Shown: positions 1 through 6,687 of the stretch, in pieces
Numbering within the stretch: the first letter of the stretch is position 1
Layout: every line of letters begins with the position of its first letter
Source of the DNA: Porphyromonadaceae bacterium UBA7042
GTDB lineage: Bacteria > Bacteroidota > Bacteroidia > Bacteroidales > Muribaculaceae
Direction of reading: 5' to 3'
Length of the DNA: 20,909 bases
Assembly (NCBI GenBank): GCA_002494015.1
Contig: DLAR01000047.1
Span: 11,065-31,973, forward strand
Program-made: the position numbers and the translations under genes
The notes under the pieces: model-generated
Seen by the model: only the letters and a program-made list of their open reading frames with translations
Told to the model about the DNA's origin: nothing
Database searches by the model: none

Positions 1-15
1 TGGATTTAACAGTTG

Positions 16-35
16 TTATGAAACACCCTCTTAGA
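16..35 (+). repeat. Left inverted repeat flanking the porin gene
   Basis: The 20 bases TTATGAAACACCCTCTTAGA match the reverse complement of 1154-1173 at 18 of 20 positions. The two copies point inward at the porin gene and its promoter. The match does not extend clearly past the 20 bases on either side. The motif resembles the terminal repeats of insertion sequences, but no transposase is present. It could also be part of a repeated terminator belonging to the gene left of the window. Confidence 0.55.
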
Positions 36-48
36 AAGAACAATCCGA

Positions 49-80
49 TTTGGCGACATCGGCGGTTATTGCTAACTTTG
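49..80 (+). promoter_or_regulatory. Bacteroidetes-type promoter of the porin gene
   Basis: A TTTG at 49-52 (-33 element) is followed after 20 bases by TAACTTTG at 73-80, an exact fit to the TAnnTTTG -7 consensus of the Bacteroidetes housekeeping sigma factor. Transcription would start near 84, giving a leader of about 27 bases before the ATG at 111. This is the best-spaced promoter in the window. Confidence 0.7.
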
Positions 81-110
81 CGGCATTAAATCAAAAAGAA
101 ATTTAGAGAA

Positions 111-1124
111 ATGAAATTCTGTTGCAAAGTTCTTTTTACAGCATCGCTTACAGCTGTCTGTGCCTTTTCGTCAGCAGCCGAAGATACTGTCAACTATGTT
201 CCGCGCATAAACGGCGCGATACGGTCACGCTGGGAAATGGACCTCGACAATGATGCCAGCCGCTTTCAGGTCAGAAACGCCCGACTGAGCATTGCCGGAA
301 ACATTGCCCCGACAATCGATTACTTTGTGCAGACAGACCTCTGTGACCGTGGCAAGATGAAAATCCTTGACGCTTGGGGCCGTCTCGAACTCACTGAAGG
401 ACTTAAATTTCAAGCGGGTCAATTCCGTATGCCATTCGGAGTAGACCCTTTCCGCGGACCGGCCAACTATTATTTTGCCAACCGCTCGGTCATCGGGAAA
501 GAGGTGTGCAACGTCCGCGCCGTGGGAGCCAAACTGTCCTATGCGTTTCCCCGCATCCCGCTGACACTCGATGCCGGTGCGTTCAATCCCACTTCAATCG
601 CCGACCATGACGTGTGGGTCAAAACACTCTCCTATGCGGCCAAGGCCGTCTATACCTTCCGCAATGTCACCTTCTCGACAGGGTTCCAGACCATTGTCCC
701 CGACAATGACCGCATCAACCTTTTCGGCCTCGGAACGACATGGCGGCACGACCGATGGATTGTCGAGGGTGAATACATGAACAAGCACTATACCCATGAC
801 TCTCACTCGACATGCCATGCCTACAACGTTTTTGCCAGCTATGCCATGCCGGTTAAAGCAGGCATATTTAACCAAGCCTCGTTTCAAGGACGATTTGACG
901 GCATGACCGACCACAGCAACGGCATCCGCAACAGTGACGGAGTTCTGACCACCACTGACCCGGCCCGCAACCGCATAACCGTCGGCGGCACCCTGACCCA
1001 TGCCTATAAAACCGTTCACGCCGACTTCCGCCTTAACTACGAGAAATATTTCTACCACCACGGCACAACCCCTGCCGAAGGTCAAGGTGACCGCCTCGTC
1101 GCCGAACTCGTCATCCGATTCTGA
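111..1124 (+). CDS. OprO/OprP-type outer-membrane porin
   Basis: This 337-residue protein is predicted to be an outer-membrane beta-barrel porin of the phosphate-selective OprO/OprP family. The N-terminus is a signal peptide (residues 1 to about 22, hydrophobic core LFTASLTAVCAFSS, cleavage near SSA-A). A family-like stretch follows at about 50-78 (RFQVRNARLSIAGN, then YFVQTDL), then QFRMPFGVDPFRGPANYYFANRS-type sequence around 104-126. The rest alternates short beta strands with turns, and the protein ends in a terminal Phe (VIRF), as barrel proteins recognised by BamA do. It is somewhat shorter than many family members. Substrate specificity cannot be read from the sequence; phosphate is only the family name. 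The gene has its own promoter, is monocistronic, and lies between inverted repeats at 16-35 and 1154-1173. Confidence 0.82.
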   Translation: MKFCCKVLFTASLTAVCAFSSAAEDTVNYVPRINGAIRSRWEMDLDNDASRFQVRNARLSIAGNIAPTIDYFVQTDLCDRGKMKILDAWGRLELTEGLKFQAGQFRMPFGVDPFRGPANYYFANRSVIGKEVCNVRAVGAKLSYAFPRIPLTLDAGAFNPTSIADHDVWVKTLSYAAKAVYTFRNVTFSTGFQTIVPDNDRINLFGLGTTWRHDRWIVEGEYMNKHYTHDSHSTCHAYNVFASYAMPVKAGIFNQASFQGRFDGMTDHSNGIRNSDGVLTTTDPARNRITVGGTLTHAYKTVHADFRLNYEKYFYHHGTTPAEGQGDRLVAELVIRF

Positions 1125-1131
1125 TTCTATA

Positions 1132-1156
1132 AGAGGGCGTTTTAAAAACGACCTCT
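1132..1156 (+). terminator. Possible hairpin terminator after the porin gene
   Basis: AGAGGGCGTTTT and AAAACGACCTCT are complementary except for one base pair and are separated by a single A, so the tip would open into an A/T loop. It begins 8 bases after the porin stop codon. No T-tract follows it, so termination is not certain. Its right arm overlaps the first three bases of the right inverted repeat. Confidence 0.4.
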
Positions 1157-1173
1157 AAGAAGGTGTCTCATAA
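1154..1173 (-). repeat. Right inverted repeat flanking the porin gene
   Basis: Read on the minus strand this is TTATGAGACACCTTCTTAGA, identical to 16-35 except for two transitions. The pair bounds a segment of 1158 bases that holds only the porin promoter and gene. No convincing target-site duplication is visible: GTTG lies outside the left copy and GTTT outside the right. Confidence 0.55.
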
Positions 1174-1254
1174 GTTTTCAGGATAATTTTGCACGCAAGT
1201 AGAACCAACTTCAACTTCCGCGACGCGACCCGTCACATTTCTTATCATTATTTA

Positions 1255-1286
1255 GTTGTAATTATGGAAAGATTTCCTTAATTTTG
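1255..1286 (+). promoter_or_regulatory. Bacteroidetes-type promoter of pgk
   Basis: TAATTTTG at 1279-1286 fits the -7 consensus exactly. GTTG at 1255-1258, 20 bases upstream, keeps the TTG core of the -33 element. The predicted start near 1290 gives an A/T-rich leader of about 48 bases. A second TAATTTTG at 1184-1191 has no -33 partner and is less likely. The 1174-1337 stretch otherwise holds nothing I recognise. Confidence 0.6.
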
Positions 1287-1337
1287 CGTGTCAATAATTT
1301 GAACAACATATCTTAAAATTTAAAATATCAATCATCA

Positions 1338-2591
1338 ATGACTATCGATCAGTACAACTTTGCCGGAAAGAAGGCAATTGTCAGAGTGGACTTCAATGTG
1401 CCCCTCGATGAAAACGGTAACATTACCGACGATACCCGCATCCGCGGCGCTCTCCCCACCCTCAAGAAGATTCTTGCCGACGGTGGCAGCCTCATCATCA
1501 TGAGCCACATGGGCAAACCCAAAGGCAAAGTAAACCCCAAATTCTCACTCGGCCAGATTAAGGATGCCGTTGCCAAGGCACTTGATACCGAAGTTGAATT
1601 TGCCGAAGATTGCGCCAAGGCAGCCGATCAGGCCAAGGCTCTCAAGCCCGGCGGCGTTCTCCTGCTTGAAAACCTCCGTTTCTATCCCGAAGAAGAAGGC
1701 AAACCTGTCGGCATCGACAAGGAAGACCCCGGATATGACGCAGCCAAGAAGGAAATGAAAGAACGTCAGAAAGAATTTGCAAAGACCCTTGCAAGCTATG
1801 CCGACGTTTATGTAAACGACGCATTCGGTACTGCTCACCGTCGTCACGCCTCGACTGCTGTTATCGCTGACTACTTCGACGCTGACAACAAGATGCTCGG
1901 CTACCTGATGGAGAAAGAGGTTAAGGCTGTTGACAACATCCTCAAGGACATCAAGCGTCCCTTCACCGCAATCATGGGCGGCTCAAAGGTTTCGACCAAA
2001 ATCGGCATCATCGAGAACCTCATGGACAAGGTTGACAACCTCATCCTCTGCGGCGGTATGACCTACACTTTTGCCAAGGCTATGGGCGGAAACATCGGCC
2101 TGTCGCTTTGCGAGCTTGACAAACTTGATCTTGCTCTCGACATCATGAAGAAAGCCAAGGAAAAAGGCGTTAATCTCGTTCTCGGCACCGACTGCGTCGC
2201 CGGTGATGCATTCAGCAATGACTGCAATACCATGGTGTGCTCGGTAATGGAAATCCCCGAAGGCTGGGAAGGACTTGATGCCGGTCCCAAAACCCGCAAT
2301 GTGTTCGCTGACACAATCCGTCCTTCCAAGACTATTCTCTGGAACGGTCCGGCCGGAGTATTCGAGTTTGACAACTTTACCGCCGGCTCCCGTGCAATCG
2401 CCGACGCAATCGTCGAAGCAACTGAAAACGGCGCATTCTCGCTCGTTGGCGGTGGCGACTCGGTTGCCTGCATCAACAAGTTTGGCCTTGCCGACAAGGT
2501 GAGCTACGTTTCAACCGGCGGCGGTGCACTTCTCGAAGCAATCGAGGGCAAGGAACTCCCCGGCGTAGCAGCCATTCAAGGCGGCAAGTAA
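1338..2591 (+). CDS. pgk: Phosphoglycerate kinase
   Basis: This cytoplasmic enzyme of glycolysis and gluconeogenesis transfers phosphate between 1,3-bisphosphoglycerate and ADP. All 417 residues fit the family, which usually runs 390-420. The substrate-binding signature RVDFNVP is at residues 16-22, followed by SHMGKPKG near 56-63. GGSKVSTKI lies in the hinge and nucleotide region, NGPAGVFE begins the C-terminal ATP-binding lobe, and GGGDSVA (about 371-377) binds the nucleotide phosphates. The start follows from the N-terminal alignment and the promoter upstream. The gene is monocistronic, bounded by its own promoter and by a strong terminator at 2642-2689. Codon choice looks biased toward preferred codons (AAG, GCC, CTC), as expected for a highly expressed enzyme. 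Confidence 0.98.
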   Translation: MTIDQYNFAGKKAIVRVDFNVPLDENGNITDDTRIRGALPTLKKILADGGSLIIMSHMGKPKGKVNPKFSLGQIKDAVAKALDTEVEFAEDCAKAADQAKALKPGGVLLLENLRFYPEEEGKPVGIDKEDPGYDAAKKEMKERQKEFAKTLASYADVYVNDAFGTAHRRHASTAVIADYFDADNKMLGYLMEKEVKAVDNILKDIKRPFTAIMGGSKVSTKIGIIENLMDKVDNLILCGGMTYTFAKAMGGNIGLSLCELDKLDLALDIMKKAKEKGVNLVLGTDCVAGDAFSNDCNTMVCSVMEIPEGWEGLDAGPKTRNVFADTIRPSKTILWNGPAGVFEFDNFTAGSRAIADAIVEATENGAFSLVGGGDSVACINKFGLADKVSYVSTGGGALLEAIEGKELPGVAAIQGGK

Positions 2592-2606
2592 TAAACCGTG
2601 TGTGAA

Positions 2607-2628
2607 CCATTCCCACATGGGGGAATGG
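2607..2628 (+). other. Hairpin between pgk and its terminator
   Basis: CCATTCCC (2607-2614) and GGGAATGG (2621-2628) are perfectly complementary across a 6-base loop, ACATGG. The hairpin lies 15 bases past the pgk stop codon and 13 bases before the terminator stem. No T-tract follows, so it is more likely an mRNA 3'-end protecting structure than a terminator. Confidence 0.45.
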
Positions 2629-2641
2629 AATGCATAAAAAC

Positions 2642-2689
2642 AAGCTGAGACTATCGGCAACGAAATGCCGACGGTCTCAGCTTATTTTT
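2642..2689 (+). terminator. Intrinsic terminator of pgk
   Basis: An 18-base stem (arms 2642-2659 and 2666-2683, with two adjacent imperfect pairs) closes a 6-base ACGAAA loop and runs into TTATTTTT. This is a classic rho-independent terminator and the strongest in the window. Confidence 0.88.
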
Positions 2690-2699
2690 CATCGGTATT

Positions 2700-2734
2700 T
2701 TTGCGGGATTTATCGAAATATTTTAATATATTTG
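2700..2734 (+). promoter_or_regulatory. Probable promoter of the small TPR gene
   Basis: TATATTTG at 2727-2734 matches TAnnTTTG exactly. TTTG at 2700-2703 could be the -33 element, but the 23-base spacer is longer than the usual 19-21. Predicted start is near 2738, with a leader of about 22 bases. Confidence 0.5.
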
Positions 2735-2759
2735 CGAAAAATCTGTCAACCCAACCATT

Positions 2760-3362
2760 ATGAAACGATTATTTCTCGTCTGTGCCATCGTTGCATTCTT
2801 TACCGGCACTGTTTTCGGCTCAGGCCCGACTGTGACCTATAATTTCATTCAGGGACTGAATGCAGCCGATCTGGGGAACTATAACGAAGCATTGAAATAT
2901 TTCTCTACCGAGATTGAAAAGCATCCCGGCAACGGTTTTGCCTACGCATGGCGTGGTAAAGTAAACGAGACTCTCGGCAACGATACCGACGCGATGGCCG
3001 ATGCCAACCGCGCTGTAGCCAAAATACCAAGGAAAGAAAAAACCTATCGCGCATTTGCCCATAACCTGCGCGGGCGCCTGTTTCTCAAATCGGGCAACGC
3101 ATCTCTTGCGGCCGACGAATTTTCAACCGCGACAACGCTGCTCCCCGAAGTCGGCGAATCCTACGCACTCCGTGCAGAGGCTTTAATCGCAATGAACGAC
3201 TACGAGGGTGCAATCAACGACCTCATTACAGCCATCGGCAAGGGATACGTCGACACTGTTCCACGAGCGATGCGCCTCCTTGTGGGGAGTGCCGGAAACG
3301 AGAAACTTGAAACCATCCCCGCCTACAAAACACTACTTGAAAGCCTCGCCGGACAAAAATAA
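2760..3362 (+). CDS. Secreted tetratricopeptide-repeat protein
   Basis: This is a 200-residue TPR protein of unknown specific role. Residues 1-20 form a signal peptide (MKRLF, then a hydrophobic core, cleavage likely after VFG). There is no lipobox cysteine, so a soluble periplasmic location is expected. Three to four degenerate TPR units follow: GLNAADLGNYNEALKYFSTEI near 32-52, AYAWRGKVNETLGNDTDAMA near 61-80, then NLRGRLFLKSGNASLAADEF and YALRAEALIAMNDYEGAI. TPR arrays are protein-binding scaffolds, but nothing shows the partner. The gene stands alone between the pgk terminator and a palindrome at 3368-3406, and is convergent with the DUF695 gene. Confidence 0.75.
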   Translation: MKRLFLVCAIVAFFTGTVFGSGPTVTYNFIQGLNAADLGNYNEALKYFSTEIEKHPGNGFAYAWRGKVNETLGNDTDAMADANRAVAKIPRKEKTYRAFAHNLRGRLFLKSGNASLAADEFSTATTLLPEVGESYALRAEALIAMNDYEGAINDLITAIGKGYVDTVPRAMRLLVGSAGNEKLETIPAYKTLLESLAGQK

Positions 3363-3367
3363 ATTAA

Positions 3368-3406
3368 TTCATAATGCACAATGCATAATTCATAGTGCAT
3401 TATGAA
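3368..3406. terminator. Palindromic bidirectional terminator or repeat
   Basis: Arms TTCATAATGCAC (3368-3379) and GTGCATTATGAA (3395-3406) are perfectly complementary across a 15-base loop. The structure sits between two convergent genes, so it could terminate both. There is no proper T-tract on either side. The loop itself repeats the words ATGCATAATTCAT, which recalls short ATTCAT/ATGCA-rich intergenic repeats found in many genomes. Confidence 0.6.
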
Positions 3407-3409
3407 TCG

Positions 3410-3844
3410 TTATTCGACTTCTGCTTTTGACATCTCGTCATATTCCTCCCAATCCGGATCATTTTCACAATAAATCTTGAGAGGGAGAACAGGCATGTCG
3501 GCAAGAGCCTCGTTGAGCTTGCGTCCGAAAATATGGGTGCTGAGCGTGTAGAAGATCCAGTTGCGCTCGTCGGCCCCCGTGTATATTCCGGTCAATACTG
3601 CAACCGGGTCCTTGTGAAATTCCCGCGTCAATCTCGCCTGAACCTCGTCCATGAGTTCCGAAGTCTCCACATCGGGCATACCGTTACGCCCTTCATAGGG
3701 CCAAGAGACTTCAACCCTGATGCTAAATCGCGGATTTTCACGGAACTTAGCCACATCCTTGCGTCCTGTCACCATGACGAGACGGCCATCCTCACTCTCG
3801 GCAGGAGCAGTCCACCACTCACCGTTTTCAATTATATTATCCAT
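3410..3844 (-). CDS. DUF695 domain protein
   Basis: The 144-residue protein starting MDNIIENGEWW fits the DUF695 family, whose function is unknown. Typical features are the early WWTAPAESEDGR, the VRVEV(S)WPYE strand, LTGIYTGADERNWIFYT in the middle, and the acidic tail DPDWEEYDEM. It has no signal peptide or membrane segment and is rich in acidic residues, so it is probably cytoplasmic. The reading frame is open back to 3949, but I chose the ATG at 3844. The upstream 35 residues (FQRFERANLLNIWKILFKF and so on) are read through promoter sequence, overlap the start of lgt, and do not resemble the family. A -7 element lies just upstream of the chosen start. Confidence 0.75.
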   Translation of the reverse strand: MDNIIENGEWWTAPAESEDGRLVMVTGRKDVAKFRENPRFSIRVEVSWPYEGRNGMPDVETSELMDEVQARLTREFHKDPVAVLTGIYTGADERNWIFYTLSTHIFGRKLNEALADMPVLPLKIYCENDPDWEEYDEMSKAEVE

Positions 3845-3864
3845 GTTGTAGTAACTTTTTGCAT

Positions 3865-3872
3865 CAAATTTA
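3865..3872 (-). promoter_or_regulatory. -7 promoter element of the DUF695 gene
   Basis: On the minus strand this reads TAAATTTG, an exact -7 match. The predicted start near 3861 leaves a leader of about 17 bases before the ATG at 3844. No TTTG occurs at the right distance upstream. This element supports the shorter start for the gene. Confidence 0.5.
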
Positions 3873-3895
3873 AAAAGAATTTTCCAAATATTGAG

Positions 3896-3903
3896 TAAAT
3901 TTG
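3896..3903 (+). promoter_or_regulatory. -7 promoter element of lgt
   Basis: TAAATTTG is an exact -7 match, 32 bases before the lgt ATG, giving a leader of about 29 bases. No clear -33 TTTG is present. The -33 position falls on the -7 element of the divergent DUF695 gene, so the two promoters share the same DNA. Confidence 0.5.
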
Positions 3904-3935
3904 CCCTTTCAAAACGCTGAAAAAACATTTCGACA

Positions 3936-4811
3936 ATGGAATTATTCAATACATTAGGTTTCGTGACATGGAATGCCGACCCTGTGCTGTTTCATCTCGG
4001 AGGATTCTCGCTGCGGTGGTACAGCCTCGCTTTTGCTGTGGGATTCCTCGTCGGTTACGAAATTGTGGCCCGGATTTTCCGTCATGAAGGAGCACCGGAA
4101 AGATGGTTGGGCATATTGCTTATGTGGACCGTAGCAGGAACCATTATAGGCGCCCGTCTGGGTCATGTGTTCTTCTATGCATGGGACTATTACAGCCAAG
4201 ACCCGTGGAGCATATTGCGCGTGTGGGAAGGAGGACTCGCAAGTCACGGCGGTACGATAGGCATTATCATCGGCGTGTTATGTTTCTCGTTCTTCACGAC
4301 CAAGCGCAACCCCATCTGGACATTTGACAGGCTTGTCATCCCTATTGCACTCGTCGGCGGCCTCATCCGCCTCGGAAACCTGATGAATTCCGAAATTTTC
4401 GGCCACGCGACAACCCTCCCTTGGGGATTCAAATTTGTCAGGTCGGCCGAATGGCACCAACTCTATGAAGGACTGGCCTGCCACCCGACACAGATTTACG
4501 AAGCCCTCTGCTACTTCGCCCTTTTCGCACTGCTGATGTGGATGTATTGGAAAAAGAACGCCGAGGAACGCCCGGGTCTCATTTTCGGAGTGTTTTTCAT
4601 CGGCATCTTCCTTCCCCGCTTTCTCATCGAGTTCATCAAGAACGACCAAGTGGCATTTGAGGCAACGATGACCCTGAACATGGGCCAGTGGCTGAGCATC
4701 CCGTTTGTAATTATAGGAATCATACTGGTAATCTATGCCATGACCCACCCGCGGGTACACATTAATTTCCCCGACAAATTTGCAGATGAGACACCGGTCA
4801 AGAAAAAATAA
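3936..4811 (+). CDS. lgt: Prolipoprotein diacylglyceryl transferase
   Basis: This integral inner-membrane enzyme moves diacylglycerol from phosphatidylglycerol onto the lipobox cysteine of prolipoproteins, the first step of lipoprotein maturation. The 291 residues match the family length. Hydrophobic segments fit a multi-pass protein of about seven helices. SHGGTIG holds the conserved His (H104). The Lgt signature appears as RLGNLMNSEIFG at 145-156, with the essential Arg and Asn. HPTQIYEA follows near 184, and PRFLIEF near 227 carries the later conserved Arg. The C-terminal tail is basic and cytosolic. It is divergent from DUF695, and glnS follows after 65 bases. One predicted substrate in this window is the transglycosylase at 11830. 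Confidence 0.96.
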   Translation: MELFNTLGFVTWNADPVLFHLGGFSLRWYSLAFAVGFLVGYEIVARIFRHEGAPERWLGILLMWTVAGTIIGARLGHVFFYAWDYYSQDPWSILRVWEGGLASHGGTIGIIIGVLCFSFFTTKRNPIWTFDRLVIPIALVGGLIRLGNLMNSEIFGHATTLPWGFKFVRSAEWHQLYEGLACHPTQIYEALCYFALFALLMWMYWKKNAEERPGLIFGVFFIGIFLPRFLIEFIKNDQVAFEATMTLNMGQWLSIPFVIIGIILVIYAMTHPRVHINFPDKFADETPVKKK

Positions 4812-4817
4812 ACCGGC

Positions 4818-4847
4818 ATTGGCACTTCTGCTCACGACATAAATATG
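4818..4847 (+). promoter_or_regulatory. Possible glnS promoter
   Basis: ATTG at 4818-4821 and TAAATATG at 4840-4847 (one mismatch to TAnnTTTG) are separated by 18 bases. The predicted start near 4851 leaves about 26 bases of leader. Read-through from lgt is also possible, since no terminator lies between the genes. Confidence 0.35.
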
Positions 4848-4876
4848 ATAAATTTATAAAAACAACATAAAAGATT

Positions 4877-6586
4877 ATGGCTGAAAATCAGACACCCGAA
4901 CAGGATAGCCGCGAACCGCGCGGACTGAACTTTGTGGAACAGATTGTGTGGGACGACCTTCAGGCCGGCAAAAACGGCGGACGGCTCAACACCCGTTTCC
5001 CACCCGAACCCAACGGGTATCTCCACATCGGTCACGCCAAAGCCATCTGCATGGACTTCGGCGTTGCCGAGAAATTCGGCGGAACCTGCAACCTCCGTTT
5101 CGACGACACCAACCCCGTCAAGGAAGATGTGGAATATGTAGACTCTATCCGTGAAGACATCCACTGGCTCGGTTTTGACTGGGGCGACAGAGAATATTAT
5201 GCGTCTGACTACTTTCCCCAACTCTTTGACCTCGCCGTGCGCATGATCAAGGAAGGAAAAGCCTACGTTGACGACCAGACATCGGAACAGATTGCCGCTC
5301 AGAAAGGCACCCCGACCACTCCCGGCACCGAAAGCCCTTACCGCAACCGCCCAGTCGAGGAAAACCTTGACCTGTTCATGAGAATGAATGCCGGAGAATT
5401 TGAGGAAGGAGCAAGAGTCCTTCGCGCCAAAATAGACATGGCGTCGGACAACATGCATTTCCGCGACCCCATCATGTACCGCATCATAAAGCATCCCCAC
5501 CACCGCACCGGGACTACATGGAAAGTCTACCCGATGTATGACTTTGCCCACGGTCAGAGCGACTACTTCGAGGGTGTGACCCACTCCATCTGCACACTCG
5601 AATTCGTGCCTCACCGCCCGCTTTACGAGCATTTCGTAAAAGAGCTGGCCGACGAAAGCTACTGCCCGCGTCAGATTGAGTTCAACCGTCTCAACCTGAC
5701 CTACACCGTCATGTCGAAGCGCAAACTCCTCCAACTGGTCAAAGAGGGACTGGTAGCAGGATGGGACGACCCCCGCATGCCCACCATCTCGGGTATGCGC
5801 CGCCGCGGCTACACCCCTCAGTCAATCCGCAACTTCATTGACACAATCGGCTACACCAAATACGAGGCGCTCAACAGCATCTCGCTGCTCGAATATGCCG
5901 TGCGCGACGACCTCAACCGTGTTGCGACCCGAGGCATGGCGGTCATCAACCCTGTCAAAGTAATCATTACCAACTACCCCGAGGGACAGGTCGAGATGGT
6001 CGAGATGGAAAACAACCCCGAGGCACCCGAGACAGGCAACCACCAGATGCCATTCTCGCGCGAAATCTACATCGAGCGTGAAGACTTCATGGAGAATCCG
6101 CCCAAGAAATTCTTCCGCCTCGCTCCCGACGGGGAAGTGCGCCTGAAAGGGGCCTACATCATCAAGTGCACGGGAGTCAAGAAAGACGCCGACGGTAACA
6201 TCGAGGAAATCTACTGTACCTATGACCCCGAAACACGCAGCGGCCTTCCCGGCAGCATGCGCAAGGTCAAGGGAACGCTCCACTGGGTATCGGCCGAACA
6301 CGCCGTCGATGCTACCGTGCGCCTCTATGACCGCCTGTTCAGCGTAGAAAATCCGGCTGCCGAACCCGACCGTGATTTCCGCGACATGCTCAACCCCGAC
6401 TCGCTACGCGTTGTCGACCACGTCAAGGTAGAACCTTACCTCGTCGAAATAGCCAAGCCGGGACTCCCGCTCCAGTTCCAGCGCATCGGATATTTCACCC
6501 TTGACCCCGATTCGACACCGGAACACCCCGTCTTTAACCGCACCATCGCCCTTAAAGACACTTGGGAGAAAGTATCTAAAAAGTAA
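4877..6586 (+). CDS. glnS: Glutaminyl-tRNA synthetase
   Basis: This class I synthetase charges tRNA-Gln with glutamine using ATP in the cytoplasm. At 569 residues it is a typical full-length GlnRS. The HIGH motif lies in PPEPNGYLHIGHAKA (HIGH at 50-53), and the KMSKS loop is MSKRK at 279-283. RFDDTNP and the YPMYDFAH region of the catalytic domain are intact. The last 220 or so residues form the two-barrel anticodon-binding region, including LHWVSAEHAVDATVRLYDRLF. The glutamine-type, rather than glutamate-type, signatures imply that this organism charges Gln directly. The ATG is well placed 65 bases after lgt. A palindromic element starts about 20 bases after the stop codon. Confidence 0.97.
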   Translation: MAENQTPEQDSREPRGLNFVEQIVWDDLQAGKNGGRLNTRFPPEPNGYLHIGHAKAICMDFGVAEKFGGTCNLRFDDTNPVKEDVEYVDSIREDIHWLGFDWGDREYYASDYFPQLFDLAVRMIKEGKAYVDDQTSEQIAAQKGTPTTPGTESPYRNRPVEENLDLFMRMNAGEFEEGARVLRAKIDMASDNMHFRDPIMYRIIKHPHHRTGTTWKVYPMYDFAHGQSDYFEGVTHSICTLEFVPHRPLYEHFVKELADESYCPRQIEFNRLNLTYTVMSKRKLLQLVKEGLVAGWDDPRMPTISGMRRRGYTPQSIRNFIDTIGYTKYEALNSISLLEYAVRDDLNRVATRGMAVINPVKVIITNYPEGQVEMVEMENNPEAPETGNHQMPFSREIYIEREDFMENPPKKFFRLAPDGEVRLKGAYIIKCTGVKKDADGNIEEIYCTYDPETRSGLPGSMRKVKGTLHWVSAEHAVDATVRLYDRLFSVENPAAEPDRDFRDMLNPDSLRVVDHVKVEPYLVEIAKPGLPLQFQRIGYFTLDPDSTPEHPVFNRTIALKDTWEKVSKK

Positions 6587-6607
6587 CGAATCCCCCCTCT
6601 TTGCAGG

Positions 6608-6668
6608 GGCGCGATAAATCGCGCCCGCAGAGACAACATCGGTCTCTGCGGACGCGATTTATCGCGTC
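6608..6668. repeat. REP-like palindromic intergenic element
   Basis: Two 27-base arms (6608-6634 and 6642-6668) are complementary at 25 of 27 positions around a 7-base loop, AACATCG. Each arm also holds its own palindrome: GCGCGAT-AA-ATCGCGC (6610-6625) in the left arm and GACGCGAT-TT-ATCGCGTC (6651-6668) in the right. The element can therefore fold as one long hairpin or two short ones. The GCGATAAATCGCG core resembles dispersed palindromic repeats in other genomes. No T-tract flanks it, so it is not a standard terminator. Confidence 0.75.
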
Positions 6669-6687
6669 ATAAAACATACCGCCGCTT

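Noticed and set aside
594..1085. 163-residue minus-strand open frame opposite the porin
   Set aside because: Antisense shadow of the porin with low-complexity valine/glycine-rich translation and no promoter.
16..1173. Calling the porin segment a complete transposon
   Set aside because: No transposase and no convincing target-site duplication are visible; only the repeats are supported.
1184..1191. Additional TAATTTTG -7 box before pgk
   Set aside because: It lacks a -33 partner and would leave a leader of about 140 bases. The box at 1279-1286 is better spaced.
4832..5734. 300-residue minus-strand open frame opposite glnS
   Set aside because: It lies wholly antisense to a well-conserved synthetase, shows no recognisable domain, and its frame is explained by the codon bias of glnS.
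6603..6668. Palindrome after glnS as an intrinsic terminator
   Set aside because: There is no T-tract on either strand, and each arm is itself palindromic, which fits a REP-type repeat better.
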